Below, in pieces: positions 7,773 through 17,176 of a stretch of DNA of 64,000 bases; position 1 is the stretch's first letter, and the number at the start of each line of letters is the position of its first letter. Under the pieces are notes generated by a model, which had not been told where the DNA came from, ran no database searches, and was given only the letters and a program-made list of their open reading frames with translations. The translations under genes and the position numbers were made by a program. Location: assembly GCA_050953425.1 (NCBI GenBank), contig JBMNMQ010000007.1:744001-808000 (forward strand). The letters run 5' to 3'. Origin of the DNA: RUG100 sp050953425 (GTDB taxonomy: Bacteria > Bacillota > Clostridia > Peptostreptococcales > Anaerovoracaceae).

Positions 7773-8921
7773 ATGAAGAGGAAGAGGTTGAAATTGCGAA
7801 CGGCTTTGGGGTTTGCGCTGGCAGCGGTTTTGGGCTGGGGTCTCGGCCCGCCGCTGCAGCAGGCAGGTGCGGCTGTGATCCAAGACTCACAGCCGCAGGC
7901 TGCTGCCGAGGAGCAGGAACCCGCGATGGAGAAATCGTCGTGTGAAGATGTCAGGAGTGCACGTGCTGCACAGAGAAAGCAGTGGGGGTCACTGGGGTTT
8001 TACAAAAACACCGGGGACAGCAAGGCGGTCAAAGTGCTCCGCGAATGCCGATACCGAGGTTACATCAAAACTTATGACAATAGTGCGAAGGGGTGTGATA
8101 GAGAGGTTGATGCGACTTCATTGAAAAATATGAAGCACTCGTTTCGCTGGATTCGAAGGTGCAACAAGATCAGAAAACAACGCGGACTGCGGGAACTGAA
8201 GATCACCGATCTCAATATGGCACAGGCGCAGGCAAATGCCGATTACAGCGATCAGAACATCCACCATGCAGAACAGTTTCGCAACTCGGCGGAAAATGCA
8301 GCCTGGGTCTGGAGCGAGCGCGAGGACCCGTTCGACTACTGGTATTCGGTGGAGAAAAAACAGTTTGAGAAATACTGCAGGGATCGCCGATATCCGGGTC
8401 TGCGACATATGACCGCCTATCAGGTCTATAAGAAGTATCCCCGAATTTTCAAACAGGTCGGTCATTATCTCAATATCATCGATCCGTCGCTGAAGACCAC
8501 CGGGTTCGCCCGCTGCGACAGAGGTTCGAAATACAACTACACCTATATTCAGGTCTTTGACAGTCGAGCACCCGGACGGGCCTGGTCGGCCGCACAATAT
8601 GAAAGAAAATTCAACCTGTACTGTGCCGGCGAACTCTTTCCGCAGCGACCGCAGCTGAAGGCGGTCAGAAGCGGCAGGGGAACGATCAGGGCAGTCTGGA
8701 ACACTGCCGTTGGTGCGCAGGGCTATCAAATCCGCTTCAGCCGGAAAAAGAGCATGCATCATGCACGATGCCGCCGCGCCGGAGCTGCCGCATATCAGAA
8801 AACGGTGAGCGGTGTCAAGCGACATAAAAAATATTATCTGCAGGTTCGCGCCTGGCGAAATATAGACGGCAGCAGATACTATTCCGCCTGGTCGCAGAAA
8901 AAACTATGCAGAGTGAAATAG
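7773..8921 (+). CDS. Secreted CAP (SCP/PR1-like) domain protein with C-terminal fibronectin III-like domain
   Basis: A 382-residue protein with a signal peptide (MKRKRLK, then a hydrophobic run to about residue 34). A central CAP domain spans about 130-290: HAEQFRNSAENAAW, DPFDYWY, GHYLNIIDPSLKTTGFA. A C-terminal FN3-like domain follows (about 300-382: YQIRFS, YYLQVRAW, SAWS). It is very basic. CAP proteins are extracellular; the activity of bacterial members is mostly unknown. The domain order matches the other secreted protein here, which also ends in an FN3-like domain. The start has a good site (AGAGGAAAG). The preceding 39-bp array and sigma-54 candidate may control it. Confidence 0.85.
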   Translation: MKRKRLKLRTALGFALAAVLGWGLGPPLQQAGAAVIQDSQPQAAAEEQEPAMEKSSCEDVRSARAAQRKQWGSLGFYKNTGDSKAVKVLRECRYRGYIKTYDNSAKGCDREVDATSLKNMKHSFRWIRRCNKIRKQRGLRELKITDLNMAQAQANADYSDQNIHHAEQFRNSAENAAWVWSEREDPFDYWYSVEKKQFEKYCRDRRYPGLRHMTAYQVYKKYPRIFKQVGHYLNIIDPSLKTTGFARCDRGSKYNYTYIQVFDSRAPGRAWSAAQYERKFNLYCAGELFPQRPQLKAVRSGRGTIRAVWNTAVGAQGYQIRFSRKKSMHHARCRRAGAAAYQKTVSGVKRHKKYYLQVRAWRNIDGSRYYSAWSQKKLCRVK

Positions 8922-9288
8922 AGAGAAAGAGCAGGAAAGCGACCTTCTGCATGTCGCGACCGGCTCCTTTTTATTACATTTATGACCTGCTGCCGGCATG
9001 GCCGCCGGCACTGGCAAATTTCGCTGCGCCGCCGGGAGAGCCTTCCATGCGCTCAATCCGGCACGCAGCATATTTATATTGCTGCATTCGCTCTGCAGCG
9101 TTATCGCGGATTCCGCTTCCCGAACGCCTGATCGGGCATGGTTGAACAGAGAGAGCGGCGGCGATGGGGAAGGCGGAACGAAATGCACCGGGAAGGCAAA
9201 TCAGAACACGAATGAAATTGCAGTATCGGAACTTCATGTGATATGATGAGACCGGAAAAATGAGTCTGCAGTTCAAGGAGATTTGCCT
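8922..9288. other. Gene-free stretch before the HNH gene
   Basis: About 370 bases without a credible gene. It contains a small GC hairpin, TGCCGGC paired with GCCGGCA near 8992-9012, but no T-run, and no clear promoter is visible. Confidence 0.35.
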
Positions 9289-10458
9289 ATGGATCTTGAG
9301 CGTATTCAGGTCGATCCACTGTACGAAAACTATCTGGATATGGAGAGCTTTGCCAATATGCTGCAGTCTCCGTCCCAGAGCTATAAATTCTACTGGCTGG
9401 AAGCAATCCTGACTCTGCTTCCGGAGAGGGACACGCTGTCGTTTCGGGAAATCATCGATGAGATGATTTGGGAAGCCTGGTATACCGTGACGCAGTATCA
9501 CCTGCATCTGGGGCCCCCGCGCGAGGGCAGGTCGGAAAACTACATCGAACACGCGATTCATCTGCTGGCCGAAGATGCGGGCACCCGGCTGTCGATGAAC
9601 AGGGAACGTCTCCGGCAGCTGCTGACGCAGCATCGCCGTGAAATCGACAGGGATTATCAGGGACTGATAACAAATGTCCCGTATCGGCTGCTGTCGTCTT
9701 TCCTGAAGGAAATCGGCGGGAAGGATCGGATTTGGAATCAGAAGAAAAAACTGATCGACTACTGCACAGAATATAATAAAAAGACGGCTCTGCCGTATAC
9801 GTTCGACGATGGGCAGGGCTTACAGCGGCGCATCATTCTTCACCCTGCCTGGAAGCAGGTGATGCTGGACAATTACGCGGTGATCCGCAGCTGGATTCAG
9901 ATGAAAAAGGTTCGCTTCCTGCAGGATCGCAATCCGGGCGTCCCGGGAATCATCTATAAACTCGAGACGGAAGAGGATCGGCAGCGGCAGCTTGCCAGGG
10001 TAAAAACACTCTGGCTCTGTTACGGTGAGACACTGCATGCACCCATCATCGATATCTACAGCGGCACATCGCTGGCGCAAAAGAGCCTGTCGATCGATCA
10101 TTTCATTCCCTGGTCCTTTATCTCTAATGATGAAATCTGGAATCTGACGCCGATGGATCGCGCCGAAAACAGCAGCAAGGGCAATCGGCTTCCGGACTGG
10201 AACAGATTTTTCCCGGCACTGGCAGAAAATCAGTATCGCCTGTACCGGGGGATTCAGGACAGCGACGTCCTGCACGAGCAGTTCGATAAGTGCCGAAACA
10301 CGAATTTAAACGCGGTCTGGGCGGCGGAACAGCTGTACATCCCGGGGCATACGCGCACGCGCTTTGGCCGCATTCTGGAGCATCATCTCAAGCCCCTCTA
10401 TGAAACGGCCAGACTGCAGGGGTTCAGCACCTGGCAGTTTGATGAGAGGGTGACGTGA
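9289..10458 (+). CDS. HNH endonuclease domain-containing protein of unknown role
   Basis: A 389-residue protein. The N-terminal two-thirds is helical with no catalytic motif I recognise. Residues about 265-305 form an HNH nuclease core: SIDHFIPW (Asp270-His271), IWNLTPM with Asn, then a closing NSSKGNRLP. Zinc-binding cysteine pairs are absent, so this is the short beta-beta-alpha-metal type. ATG 9289 was chosen over the in-frame TTG 9283 because AAGGAG (9275-9280) is 8 bases from the ATG but only 2 from the TTG. No methyltransferase, recombinase or phage gene is adjacent. It may be a defence or DNA-processing nuclease; that is inference. Confidence 0.75.
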   Translation: MDLERIQVDPLYENYLDMESFANMLQSPSQSYKFYWLEAILTLLPERDTLSFREIIDEMIWEAWYTVTQYHLHLGPPREGRSENYIEHAIHLLAEDAGTRLSMNRERLRQLLTQHRREIDRDYQGLITNVPYRLLSSFLKEIGGKDRIWNQKKKLIDYCTEYNKKTALPYTFDDGQGLQRRIILHPAWKQVMLDNYAVIRSWIQMKKVRFLQDRNPGVPGIIYKLETEEDRQRQLARVKTLWLCYGETLHAPIIDIYSGTSLAQKSLSIDHFIPWSFISNDEIWNLTPMDRAENSSKGNRLPDWNRFFPALAENQYRLYRGIQDSDVLHEQFDKCRNTNLNAVWAAEQLYIPGHTRTRFGRILEHHLKPLYETARLQGFSTWQFDERVT

Positions 10459-10499
10459 GAAAGCCGCGCAGTCTTTGATGTGCTGCCGGGACGGCAGCG

Positions 10500-10531
10500 A
10501 AAAAAGGACCTCTCCCTGCAGTAGGGAGAGG
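10500..10531 (-). terminator. lexA terminator
   Basis: CCTCTCCCT (10509-10517) and AGGGAGAGG (10523-10531) form a perfect 9-bp stem. On the minus strand it is followed by TCCTTTTTTC, a typical intrinsic terminator 28 bp after the lexA stop. It may also serve the HNH gene from the other side. Confidence 0.9.
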
Positions 10532-10558
10532 CCGTTTGCTGACAAAATAAACGCTGTT

Positions 10559-11248
10559 TCAGAGCGCGCGGAAGACGCCGCGCACTTTGCCGAGGATCTT
10601 TACATTCCGGACAAGAATCGGACTCATCGAGGAATTCTCCGGCTGCAGGCGGATGTGGTCGGCTTCGCGGTAGAAGGTCTTGACTGTGGCCTCGCTCTCA
10701 AAGCCGTCGACCATGGCGACGACGATGTCGCCGTTGCTGGCGTCGTTCTGCTGCTCGACGAGGATGTAGTCACCGTCCATGATGCCCGCCTCGATCATGC
10801 TCTCACCGCGGACGACGAGCATGAAGTGCGTGCCGCCGCGGACAAAGCGGGCCGGCATCGGAAAGGAATCCTCGATGTTTTCCTCGGCGAGAATCGGCAT
10901 GCCGGCGGCGATCTGACCGACCACCGGAATGTCGACGACATCGGTGCGCTCGACGCTGTCTGCCGGCGCCATGGATGCCGTTTGCGCACGGTCTTCCCCG
11001 ACCTTGTCCGCCGGCATCGCTTCTTCGTCTTCGTGTTCCTCCACCAGCATCAGCGCCCGCGGTTTGGACGGATCCTTGCGGATATAGCCTTCGCGGACCA
11101 GTGCGCTGATATCCTTGTGCACCGTCGAAGTCGATTTGATGCCGAGGGCGCTGCAGATCTCCCGCACCGTCGGCGGGTATCCCTTGGCGCGGATCTCCTC
11201 GCGCATATAATCGAGGATTTTCTGTTTGCGTTCGGCGATGTTGTACAT
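10559..11248 (-). CDS. lexA: LexA, SOS-response repressor (S24 peptidase)
   Basis: A 229-residue repressor. It has an N-terminal winged helix (PPTVREICSALGI at 25-37) and a C-terminal self-cleavage domain with the scissile Ala115-Gly116 bond, nucleophile Ser150 in VRGESM and general base Lys190 in ATVKTF. Stimulated by RecA filaments, it cleaves itself and releases SOS genes. The linker between domains (about 65-105) is acidic and roughly 20 residues longer than in Bacillus LexA. A near-palindromic operator lies 50 bp upstream, so it is probably self-regulated. Confidence 0.95.
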   Translation of the reverse strand: MYNIAERKQKILDYMREEIRAKGYPPTVREICSALGIKSTSTVHKDISALVREGYIRKDPSKPRALMLVEEHEDEEAMPADKVGEDRAQTASMAPADSVERTDVVDIPVVGQIAAGMPILAEENIEDSFPMPARFVRGGTHFMLVVRGESMIEAGIMDGDYILVEQQNDASNGDIVVAMVDGFESEATVKTFYREADHIRLQPENSSMSPILVRNVKILGKVRGVFRAL

Positions 11249-11298
11249 GGTGAAACCTGCCTTTCTTACCGACAGTTTACCATTGTTTCCCCCTCATG

Positions 11299-11312
11299 TA
11301 AACATATGTTCA
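11299..11312. promoter_or_regulatory. Candidate LexA operator
   Basis: TAAACATATGTTCA resembles the Firmicutes LexA box, whose core is GAAC-N4-GTTC, here with one changed arm base. It lies between the lexA start and the preceding gene, at the place expected for autoregulation. Confidence 0.6.
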
Positions 11313-11320
11313 CAAAATAT

Positions 11321-12505
<1,185 letters not shown>

Positions 12506-12788
12506 GGATTTTTCACTTTCTGAACTTTGCGGTACTTCTGCTGCTGTCGGTGTCGGCCGATCGCGATCGTGCCGGCTGACTGATATAACATCGGTCGGTT
12601 GCTGCCGGCGCCGTCCCATGGCCGACGCACCGGTCATTGCAGCCGGCACCGGCGATCGCTGCCGGCGCCGGTCCCATCAATCATAGCGGAAACGGCGGGA
12701 AAAGTCCAATCTTGCGGCACGGGGGTCCGGCCTTTTCCGACGCGACTTTACGCATTGGATTTTCCCGCGGATTTTTTGCAGTTTTTCT
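12506..12788. other. Gene-free GC-rich stretch between amidohydrolase and tRNA
   Basis: No gene is evident. GCTGCCGGCGCCG followed by (G)TCCCAT occurs twice (around 12601 and 12659), a short imperfect direct repeat. The minus-strand promoter of the amidohydrolase must lie here but I cannot point to it. Confidence 0.35.
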
Positions 12789-12816
12789 TTGCAATACCGT
12801 ACTTTTGTTGTATAAT
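12789..12816 (+). promoter_or_regulatory. Promoter of the tRNA-Val gene
   Basis: TTGCAA, a 16-base spacer and a perfect TATAAT (12811-12816) end 30 bases before the mature tRNA. Confidence 0.75.
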
Positions 12817-12846
12817 GGGCAAGTAGTCAGCGACTACGCCCGATAA

Positions 12847-12922
12847 GGTCTGTTAGCTCAGTTGGGAGAGCACCTGGGTCACAACCAGGTTGTCGACAGT
12901 TCGAGCCTGCCACAGACCACCA
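12847..12922 (+). tRNA. tRNA-Val (anticodon CAC), CCA encoded
   Basis: The 76 bases fold as a full cloverleaf: acceptor stem GGTCTGT/ACAGACC, D arm GCTC/GAGC, anticodon stem CCTGG/CCAGG with loop GTCACAA (anticodon CAC, reading the Val codon GUG), five-base variable loop, T loop TTCGAGC, discriminator A and encoded CCA. The T stem GACAG/CTGCC has one A-C mismatch, and loop position 32 is G, which is unusual. It has its own promoter and terminator. Confidence 0.93.
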
Positions 12923-12930
12923 CACGGAAC

Positions 12931-12972
12931 ACCCGGTCTGCGGCTCTTCGTGAGACAGCAGCCGGGTTTTTT
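12931..12972 (+). terminator. Terminator of the tRNA-Val gene
   Basis: ACCCGG-T-CTGC pairs with GCAG-CCGGGT (one bulged T) and is followed by TTTTTT. It lies just before lysA, so the tRNA and the lysine genes are separate transcripts or linked only by read-through. Confidence 0.85.
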
Positions 12973-13003
12973 ATCTCACATCAGGAAACAGGCAAGGAGT
13001 ATA

Positions 13004-14314
13004 ATGAAAACATTGCAGATTGCCGGGATTCCGGCAGCAGAACTGGCAGCGCAGTACGGAACACCGCTGATCGTATACGATGCGGAGCAGATCCGCCGGC
13101 AGTTCGCCGCTTACACGGAAAATTTTGTTTCCGATCGCTTTGCGACCGAAATCGTCTACGCCAGCAAGGCATTCACCTGCCCGGCGATGATCGATGAGGT
13201 GAAGGCTGCCGGGGCTTCCCTCGAAGTGGTCAGCGGCGGCGAGATGATGATTGCGCACGCGGCCGGAATGCCGATGGAGAGGGTTTACTTTCACGGCAAC
13301 AACAAAACGGCGGCGGAACTGCGGGCCTGCATGGAAACGGGCTGCGGCTGCATCGTGCTCGACAATCGCGAGGAGCTGGACGCGGTCATCGCCGCAGCCG
13401 AGGCGGCGGGACGCACGATCGATGCGCTGCTGCGCATCAACCCGCTGGTGGAGGCGCACACCCATGAATTTATCGTCACCGCGGCGGCCGATTCCAAGTT
13501 CGGCATCAGCATCGAGGAATCGGACGATATCGCCGCACTGGTCGAGCGGGCGCAGAGCAGCGGCTGCGTCCGTCTGCGCGGCTTTCACAGCCATATCGGC
13601 TCGCAGATCTTCGGCAGCGAGGCGTTTACCCGGGCGGCCGAAAAGATCTTCGCCTTTCTGCGTGCGCTGCGCGATCAGTGCGGCTTTGAAGCGCACTGGC
13701 TGAGTCTCGGCGGCGGATTTGGGATTCGCTATACCGGGGAAGACCGGCCGCTGGCGACGCCGGAGCTCTGCCGGCGTCTGATCCGGTGCTGTGAAGACGC
13801 CGACTGGCCGCTGGAAAAGCTGATGATCGAGCCCGGACGCTCGATCGTCGGAGAAGCCGGCACCACACTCTATACCGTCGGTTATCAGAAGATGGCCGGC
13901 GGCCGCCGCTATCTGTTTGTCGACGGCGGCATGGGCGACAACATCCGGCCGGCGCTCTACGATGCGCGCTATGACGCCGACATTGCCGGCCGTCTCGACG
14001 CGCCGCGCGATACCGTCTGCACGGTGGCCGGCAAATACTGTGAGTCCGGCGATGTGCTGATCCGCGACATTGCACTGCAGCGGGCGCAGAGCGGCGACCT
14101 GCTGGCGATGTATTCGACCGGTGCTTACGGCTACTCGATGGCCAGCTGCTACAACGGCATCGGCCGGCCGGCGGTGGTCTTTGCCGCCGACGGAACCTCC
14201 CGCCTGGTGCTGCGGCGCGAGACCTGGCGGGATCTGCTGGCGCTCAGCGTCGTCGACGGCGCACCTGACGCCGGCGGTCGCGGGCAGAGCGCCGGAAAGG
14301 AGGGACAGCGGTGA
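13004..14314 (+). CDS. lysA: Diaminopimelate decarboxylase
   Basis: A 436-residue fold-type III PLP enzyme that decarboxylates meso-diaminopimelate to L-lysine, the last step of lysine synthesis. The PLP lysine is Lys55 in YASKAF. The glycine-rich phosphate loop is LGGGFGI, followed by EPGRSIVGEAG, and the second active-site segment is GKYCESGD. ATG 13004 has AGGAG at proper spacing; longer in-frame starts overlap the tRNA terminator and are unlikely. It is first in a tight lysA-dapF-dapB cluster: its TGA overlaps the GTG of dapF. Confidence 0.95.
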   Translation: MKTLQIAGIPAAELAAQYGTPLIVYDAEQIRRQFAAYTENFVSDRFATEIVYASKAFTCPAMIDEVKAAGASLEVVSGGEMMIAHAAGMPMERVYFHGNNKTAAELRACMETGCGCIVLDNREELDAVIAAAEAAGRTIDALLRINPLVEAHTHEFIVTAAADSKFGISIEESDDIAALVERAQSSGCVRLRGFHSHIGSQIFGSEAFTRAAEKIFAFLRALRDQCGFEAHWLSLGGGFGIRYTGEDRPLATPELCRRLIRCCEDADWPLEKLMIEPGRSIVGEAGTTLYTVGYQKMAGGRRYLFVDGGMGDNIRPALYDARYDADIAGRLDAPRDTVCTVAGKYCESGDVLIRDIALQRAQSGDLLAMYSTGAYGYSMASCYNGIGRPAVVFAADGTSRLVLRRETWRDLLALSVVDGAPDAGGRGQSAGKEGQR

Positions 14315-15141
14315 TTTCCTTTGCCAAATACCATGGCTGCGGCAACAGCTTTGTCATTCTTGCCGAAGAGGAAGCGGGCCGCCGTGATTTCAGTGATCTG
14401 GCCCGGGCGATGTGCCGTGAGGCCACCGGCATCGGCGCCGACGGTCTGATCATCGTGCGCACCTCGCCGCAGCTGGAGATGATCTTCTACAACCGCGACG
14501 GCAGCCGGGCGCCGATGTGCGGCAACGGCATTCGCTGCTTTGCCCGCTTCTGCCGCGATGAGGGTATCTGTACGGACGATGCGTTCGACGTCAAAACGCT
14601 GGCGGGAACGATGCGGGTGCAGGTCTGCAGCAGCGATCCGTTTACCGTCGAGATCGGCATGGGCCGGCCGGACTTTGATCCCCGCCGCTGCGGCATCGAG
14701 GACAGCGAACCGTTTCTGCACCGCCGGCTGCGTCTGGCGGACGGCAGTGAACGGGAGGTCAGCACCTTTTTCATGGGCACGGTGCACACGGTGCTCTGGG
14801 TCGATGACTTTGTCTCCCTGGACGTGGAAGCGCTGGGACGGGAGCTCTGCCGCCATCCGGCTTTTCCCGAGCAGACCAATGTCAACATGGCGCGCCGCAT
14901 CGATGCCCATACGGTTGAACTGAAGACCTATGAGCGCGGTGCCGGCCTGACGCTGGCCTGCGGTACCGGGGCCTGTGCGACCGTTGTCTGGGGACACCGT
15001 GAGGGCCTGCTCGAGGATGCCTGCGACGTGCTGCTGCCCTGCGGACGGCTGCACATCACCGTACAGAATGATGAAAATGTTGTCATGAGAGGCCCGGCGG
15101 CTGCGGTCGCGCGCGGCACATATCTGGAGGAGGGACAATGA
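14311..15141 (+). CDS. dapF: Diaminopimelate epimerase
   Basis: A 276-residue enzyme that interconverts LL- and meso-diaminopimelate, feeding both lysine and peptidoglycan. The two catalytic cysteines are Cys70 in MCGNGIRC and Cys217 in ACGTGACA. The N-terminal KYHGCGNSF is the usual substrate-site start. It begins at GTG 14311 inside the lysA stop (GTGA) and ends in an ATGA overlap with dapB, so the three genes are translationally coupled. Confidence 0.95.
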   Translation: MISFAKYHGCGNSFVILAEEEAGRRDFSDLARAMCREATGIGADGLIIVRTSPQLEMIFYNRDGSRAPMCGNGIRCFARFCRDEGICTDDAFDVKTLAGTMRVQVCSSDPFTVEIGMGRPDFDPRRCGIEDSEPFLHRRLRLADGSEREVSTFFMGTVHTVLWVDDFVSLDVEALGRELCRHPAFPEQTNVNMARRIDAHTVELKTYERGAGLTLACGTGACATVVWGHREGLLEDACDVLLPCGRLHITVQNDENVVMRGPAAAVARGTYLEEGQ

Positions 15142-15830
15142 AGATAGCAGTACAGGGAACGGACGGCCATATGGGCGGTCTGCTGACCGCGACGATTGCG
15201 GAGACGGACGGACTTTCTGCCGTCGATCTGGAGACCGCCGAGAGCGGCTTTGATGTCATCATCGATTTCAGCCACCCGGCCAACCTCGACAAGATCTGCG
15301 CGAAAGCGCGCGCCAATCGCGTGCCGGCGGTCATCGCCACCACCGGCTATACGCCGGAGCAGCAGCGGAAGATCGCTGCGCTGGCAAAGGATGTGCCGGT
15401 CGTCTTTGCCGCCAATTTTTCTCTCGGGATCACAGTCATGAAGCGAATTCTCTCCGAGATCGCACCGATCCTGCGGGATTCCTTTGATATGGAGATGGTG
15501 GAGCGCCATCACCGGCGCAAGCTCGACGCGCCCAGCGGCACGGCGAAGATGCTGGTGCGGGCGATGGATCCGGACGGCGATTACGAAGAACTGGACGGCC
15601 GCTCCGGCATGCACCGCCGCGGTCATGAGATCGGCGTCAGCGCCGTGCGCGGCGGCACGATCGCCGGCGAACACACGGCCATCTTTGCCGGCGATGACGA
15701 GGTACTGGAGATCAAGCACACGGCCGGATCGCGCAAGATCTTCGTCAACGGCAGTCTGCAGGCGGCTCGCTTTGCCGTCCGGGCAAAACCCGGGCTCTAC
15801 GATATGGAAGACGTGCTCTTCTCAAAATGA
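15138..15830 (+). CDS. dapB: 4-hydroxy-tetrahydrodipicolinate reductase
   Basis: A 230-residue NAD(P)H-dependent reductase of the DAP pathway. The N-terminal Rossmann start is short (GTDGHMGG). DFSHP, TTGYT and the catalytic segment ERHHRRKLDAPSGTA (His124, His125) are present. It is shorter than the E. coli enzyme (about 270), as in several Clostridia. The start is coupled to dapF by ATGA. Downstream sits a 51-bp tandem array instead of the next dap gene directly. dapA and an aspartokinase gene are not in this window. Confidence 0.94.
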   Translation: MKIAVQGTDGHMGGLLTATIAETDGLSAVDLETAESGFDVIIDFSHPANLDKICAKARANRVPAVIATTGYTPEQQRKIAALAKDVPVVFAANFSLGITVMKRILSEIAPILRDSFDMEMVERHHRRKLDAPSGTAKMLVRAMDPDGDYEELDGRSGMHRRGHEIGVSAVRGGTIAGEHTAIFAGDDEVLEIKHTAGSRKIFVNGSLQAARFAVRAKPGLYDMEDVLFSK

Positions 15831-15878
15831 GGGGACGCGGAGGCGGCCCGGCGGCGCAGGACGTCGCCGTGACGCTGG

Positions 15879-16063
15879 AAAAAGGGCGCCGCGCTGCGGA
15901 CGCGCGATGAACCTGCAGGGAAGATATCGAAAAGGGGCGCCGCGCTGCGGACGCGCGATGAACCTGCAGGGAAGATATCGAAGAAGGGCACTGCGCTGCG
16001 GACGCGCGATGAACCTGCAGGGAAGATATCGAAATAGGGTACTACGCTGCGGACGATGCTATG
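15879..16063. repeat. 51-bp tandem array, 3.6 copies, between dapB and dapH
   Basis: Units run 15879-15929, 15930-15980 and 15981-16031, with a partial fourth to about 16063. Each contains GCGCTGCGGACGCGCGATGA and ends GGGAAGATATCG. Copies differ mainly in the A/G run at the start of the unit. Since 51 is a multiple of three, frames stay open on both strands, but no ribosome site or conserved protein supports coding. It sits inside the dap operon, so it would be transcribed. Confidence 0.9.
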
Positions 16064-16196
16064 AAAAAACCGCAGAGAAGATGCCGCATTCAGCATGCTG
16101 CGAGGAAGATGCGGTATATATCATGTTATAATAAAGATGCCGCCACGAAGCTGCGCTGCGGCAGCGGAAGGAGGTCGGCACGGAAAGGAGACAGCC

Positions 16197-16904
16197 ATGA
16201 CAAAGCAGAAACAGATGAACGCACAGGAATTGATTGAGTACATCAGCACATCGGAAAAGAAGACGCCGGTCAAGGTGACACTGCGGGCAGCCGGGGAGAT
16301 CCAGGCGCCGAACTGCCGCGTGTTTGACATGGGCGCGGGCAAGATTATCTTCGGCGACTGGAAGGATGTCGAACCGCTGCTTGCCGGCTATGCGGAAGAG
16401 GATTATGTCGTGGAAAACAACTGCCGCAATTCGGCGATTCCGATGGTCGATATGAAGCAGTACAATGCCCGCATCGAACCCGGCGCCATTATTCGCGATC
16501 CGGTGACGATCGATGACAACGCCGTGGTAATGATGGGTGCGATCATCAATATGGGCGCCGAGATCGGCTCCGGCACGATGATCGATATGGGTGCCATTCT
16601 CGGCGCGCGGGCCACGGTCGGCCGCAACTGTCACATCGGTGCCGGTACGGTGCTGGCCGGTGTCATTGAACCGCCGAGTGCCGATCCGGTGCGAATCGAG
16701 GATGATGTGGTCATCGGCGCCAACGCCGTCGTTCTGGAGGGCGTGCATATCGGCAAGGGGTCGATTGTCGCCGCCGGCGCTGTCGTGGTCGACAATGTGC
16801 CGCCCAACGTGGTGGTAGGCGGCGTGCCGGCCCGCACGCTGAAGCAGAAGGACGATAAGTCCGTGAACAAGACGGAACTGATAGAAGCTCTGCGGCGGCT
16901 GTAA
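16197..16904 (+). CDS. dapH: Tetrahydrodipicolinate N-acetyltransferase
   Basis: A 235-residue left-handed beta-helix acetyltransferase that acetylates tetrahydrodipicolinate, marking the acetylase branch of DAP synthesis. The N-terminal domain (1-90) contains LIEYISTSEKKTPVK. The hexapeptide repeats follow from about residue 95 (ARIEPGAIIRDPV, NAVVMMGAIINMGAEIG, GARATVGRNCHIGAG). It ends NKTELIEALRRL. Starting at ATG 16197 with GGAAAGGAG; in-frame upstream ATGs lack a site. Sequence type is DapH rather than succinyl-dependent DapD. Confidence 0.93.
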   Translation: MTKQKQMNAQELIEYISTSEKKTPVKVTLRAAGEIQAPNCRVFDMGAGKIIFGDWKDVEPLLAGYAEEDYVVENNCRNSAIPMVDMKQYNARIEPGAIIRDPVTIDDNAVVMMGAIINMGAEIGSGTMIDMGAILGARATVGRNCHIGAGTVLAGVIEPPSADPVRIEDDVVIGANAVVLEGVHIGKGSIVAAGAVVVDNVPPNVVVGGVPARTLKQKDDKSVNKTELIEALRRL

Positions 16905-16917
16905 ACCCGCTGCGGGC

Positions 16918-17013
16918 CCGCCGGACGGGGCGGAGCAGACCGTCGGACGGGGCAGAGCAGACCGCCGGACGGGGCGGAACAGACCGCCGGACGGGGCGGA
17001 ACAGACCGCCGGG
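16918..17013. repeat. 22-bp tandem array after dapH
   Basis: Units start at 16918, 16940, 16962 and 16984 with a partial copy at 17006. The consensus is CCGCCGGACGGGGCGGAACA plus GA; copies 3 and 4 are identical. It fills the gap between dapH and the argC control region. The unit shares CAGACCGCCGG with the hairpin at 1545. Confidence 0.9.
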
Positions 17014-17065
17014 CGGCGGCAACGAATTGCCGGGCGGAAAGCTCGCGCTGCGGACGGCCCCGGTG

Positions 17066-17083
17066 TATGAATAAATATGCAAA
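17066..17083 (+). promoter_or_regulatory. ArgR/AhrC operator (ARG box)
   Basis: TATGAATAAATATGCAAA fits the 18-base pattern TNTGNATWWWWATNCANA at every position. It lies 27 bases upstream of the argC -35 element, so arginine-dependent repression of the argCJBD operon is expected. Confidence 0.8.
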
Positions 17084-17110
17084 AAATTGATAAGTATTGC
17101 GCCTTTCATA

Positions 17111-17139
17111 TTGACAGCGCAGACTGCATGGATTATATT
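17111..17139 (+). promoter_or_regulatory. Promoter of the argCJBD operon
   Basis: Perfect TTGACA (17111-17116), 17-base spacer, TATATT (17134-17139). It lies 37 bases before the argC start and directly after the ARG box. Confidence 0.85.
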
Positions 17140-17176
17140 TATACTTATAATGCTGTTTAAGGGAGGCGCGAACAAG

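Noticed and set aside
8992..9020. Sigma-54 element CTGGCAAATTTCGCTGC before the HNH gene
   Set aside because: GG and GC are one base too far apart and the -24 half is imperfect.
12925..13003. Lysine riboswitch before lysA
   Set aside because: The gap between the tRNA terminator and lysA is only about 30 bases, too short for an L box.
13004..13010. Longer LysA start upstream of the tRNA terminator
   Set aside because: It would include the tRNA 3' half and its terminator as coding sequence; ATG 13004 has its own AGGAG.
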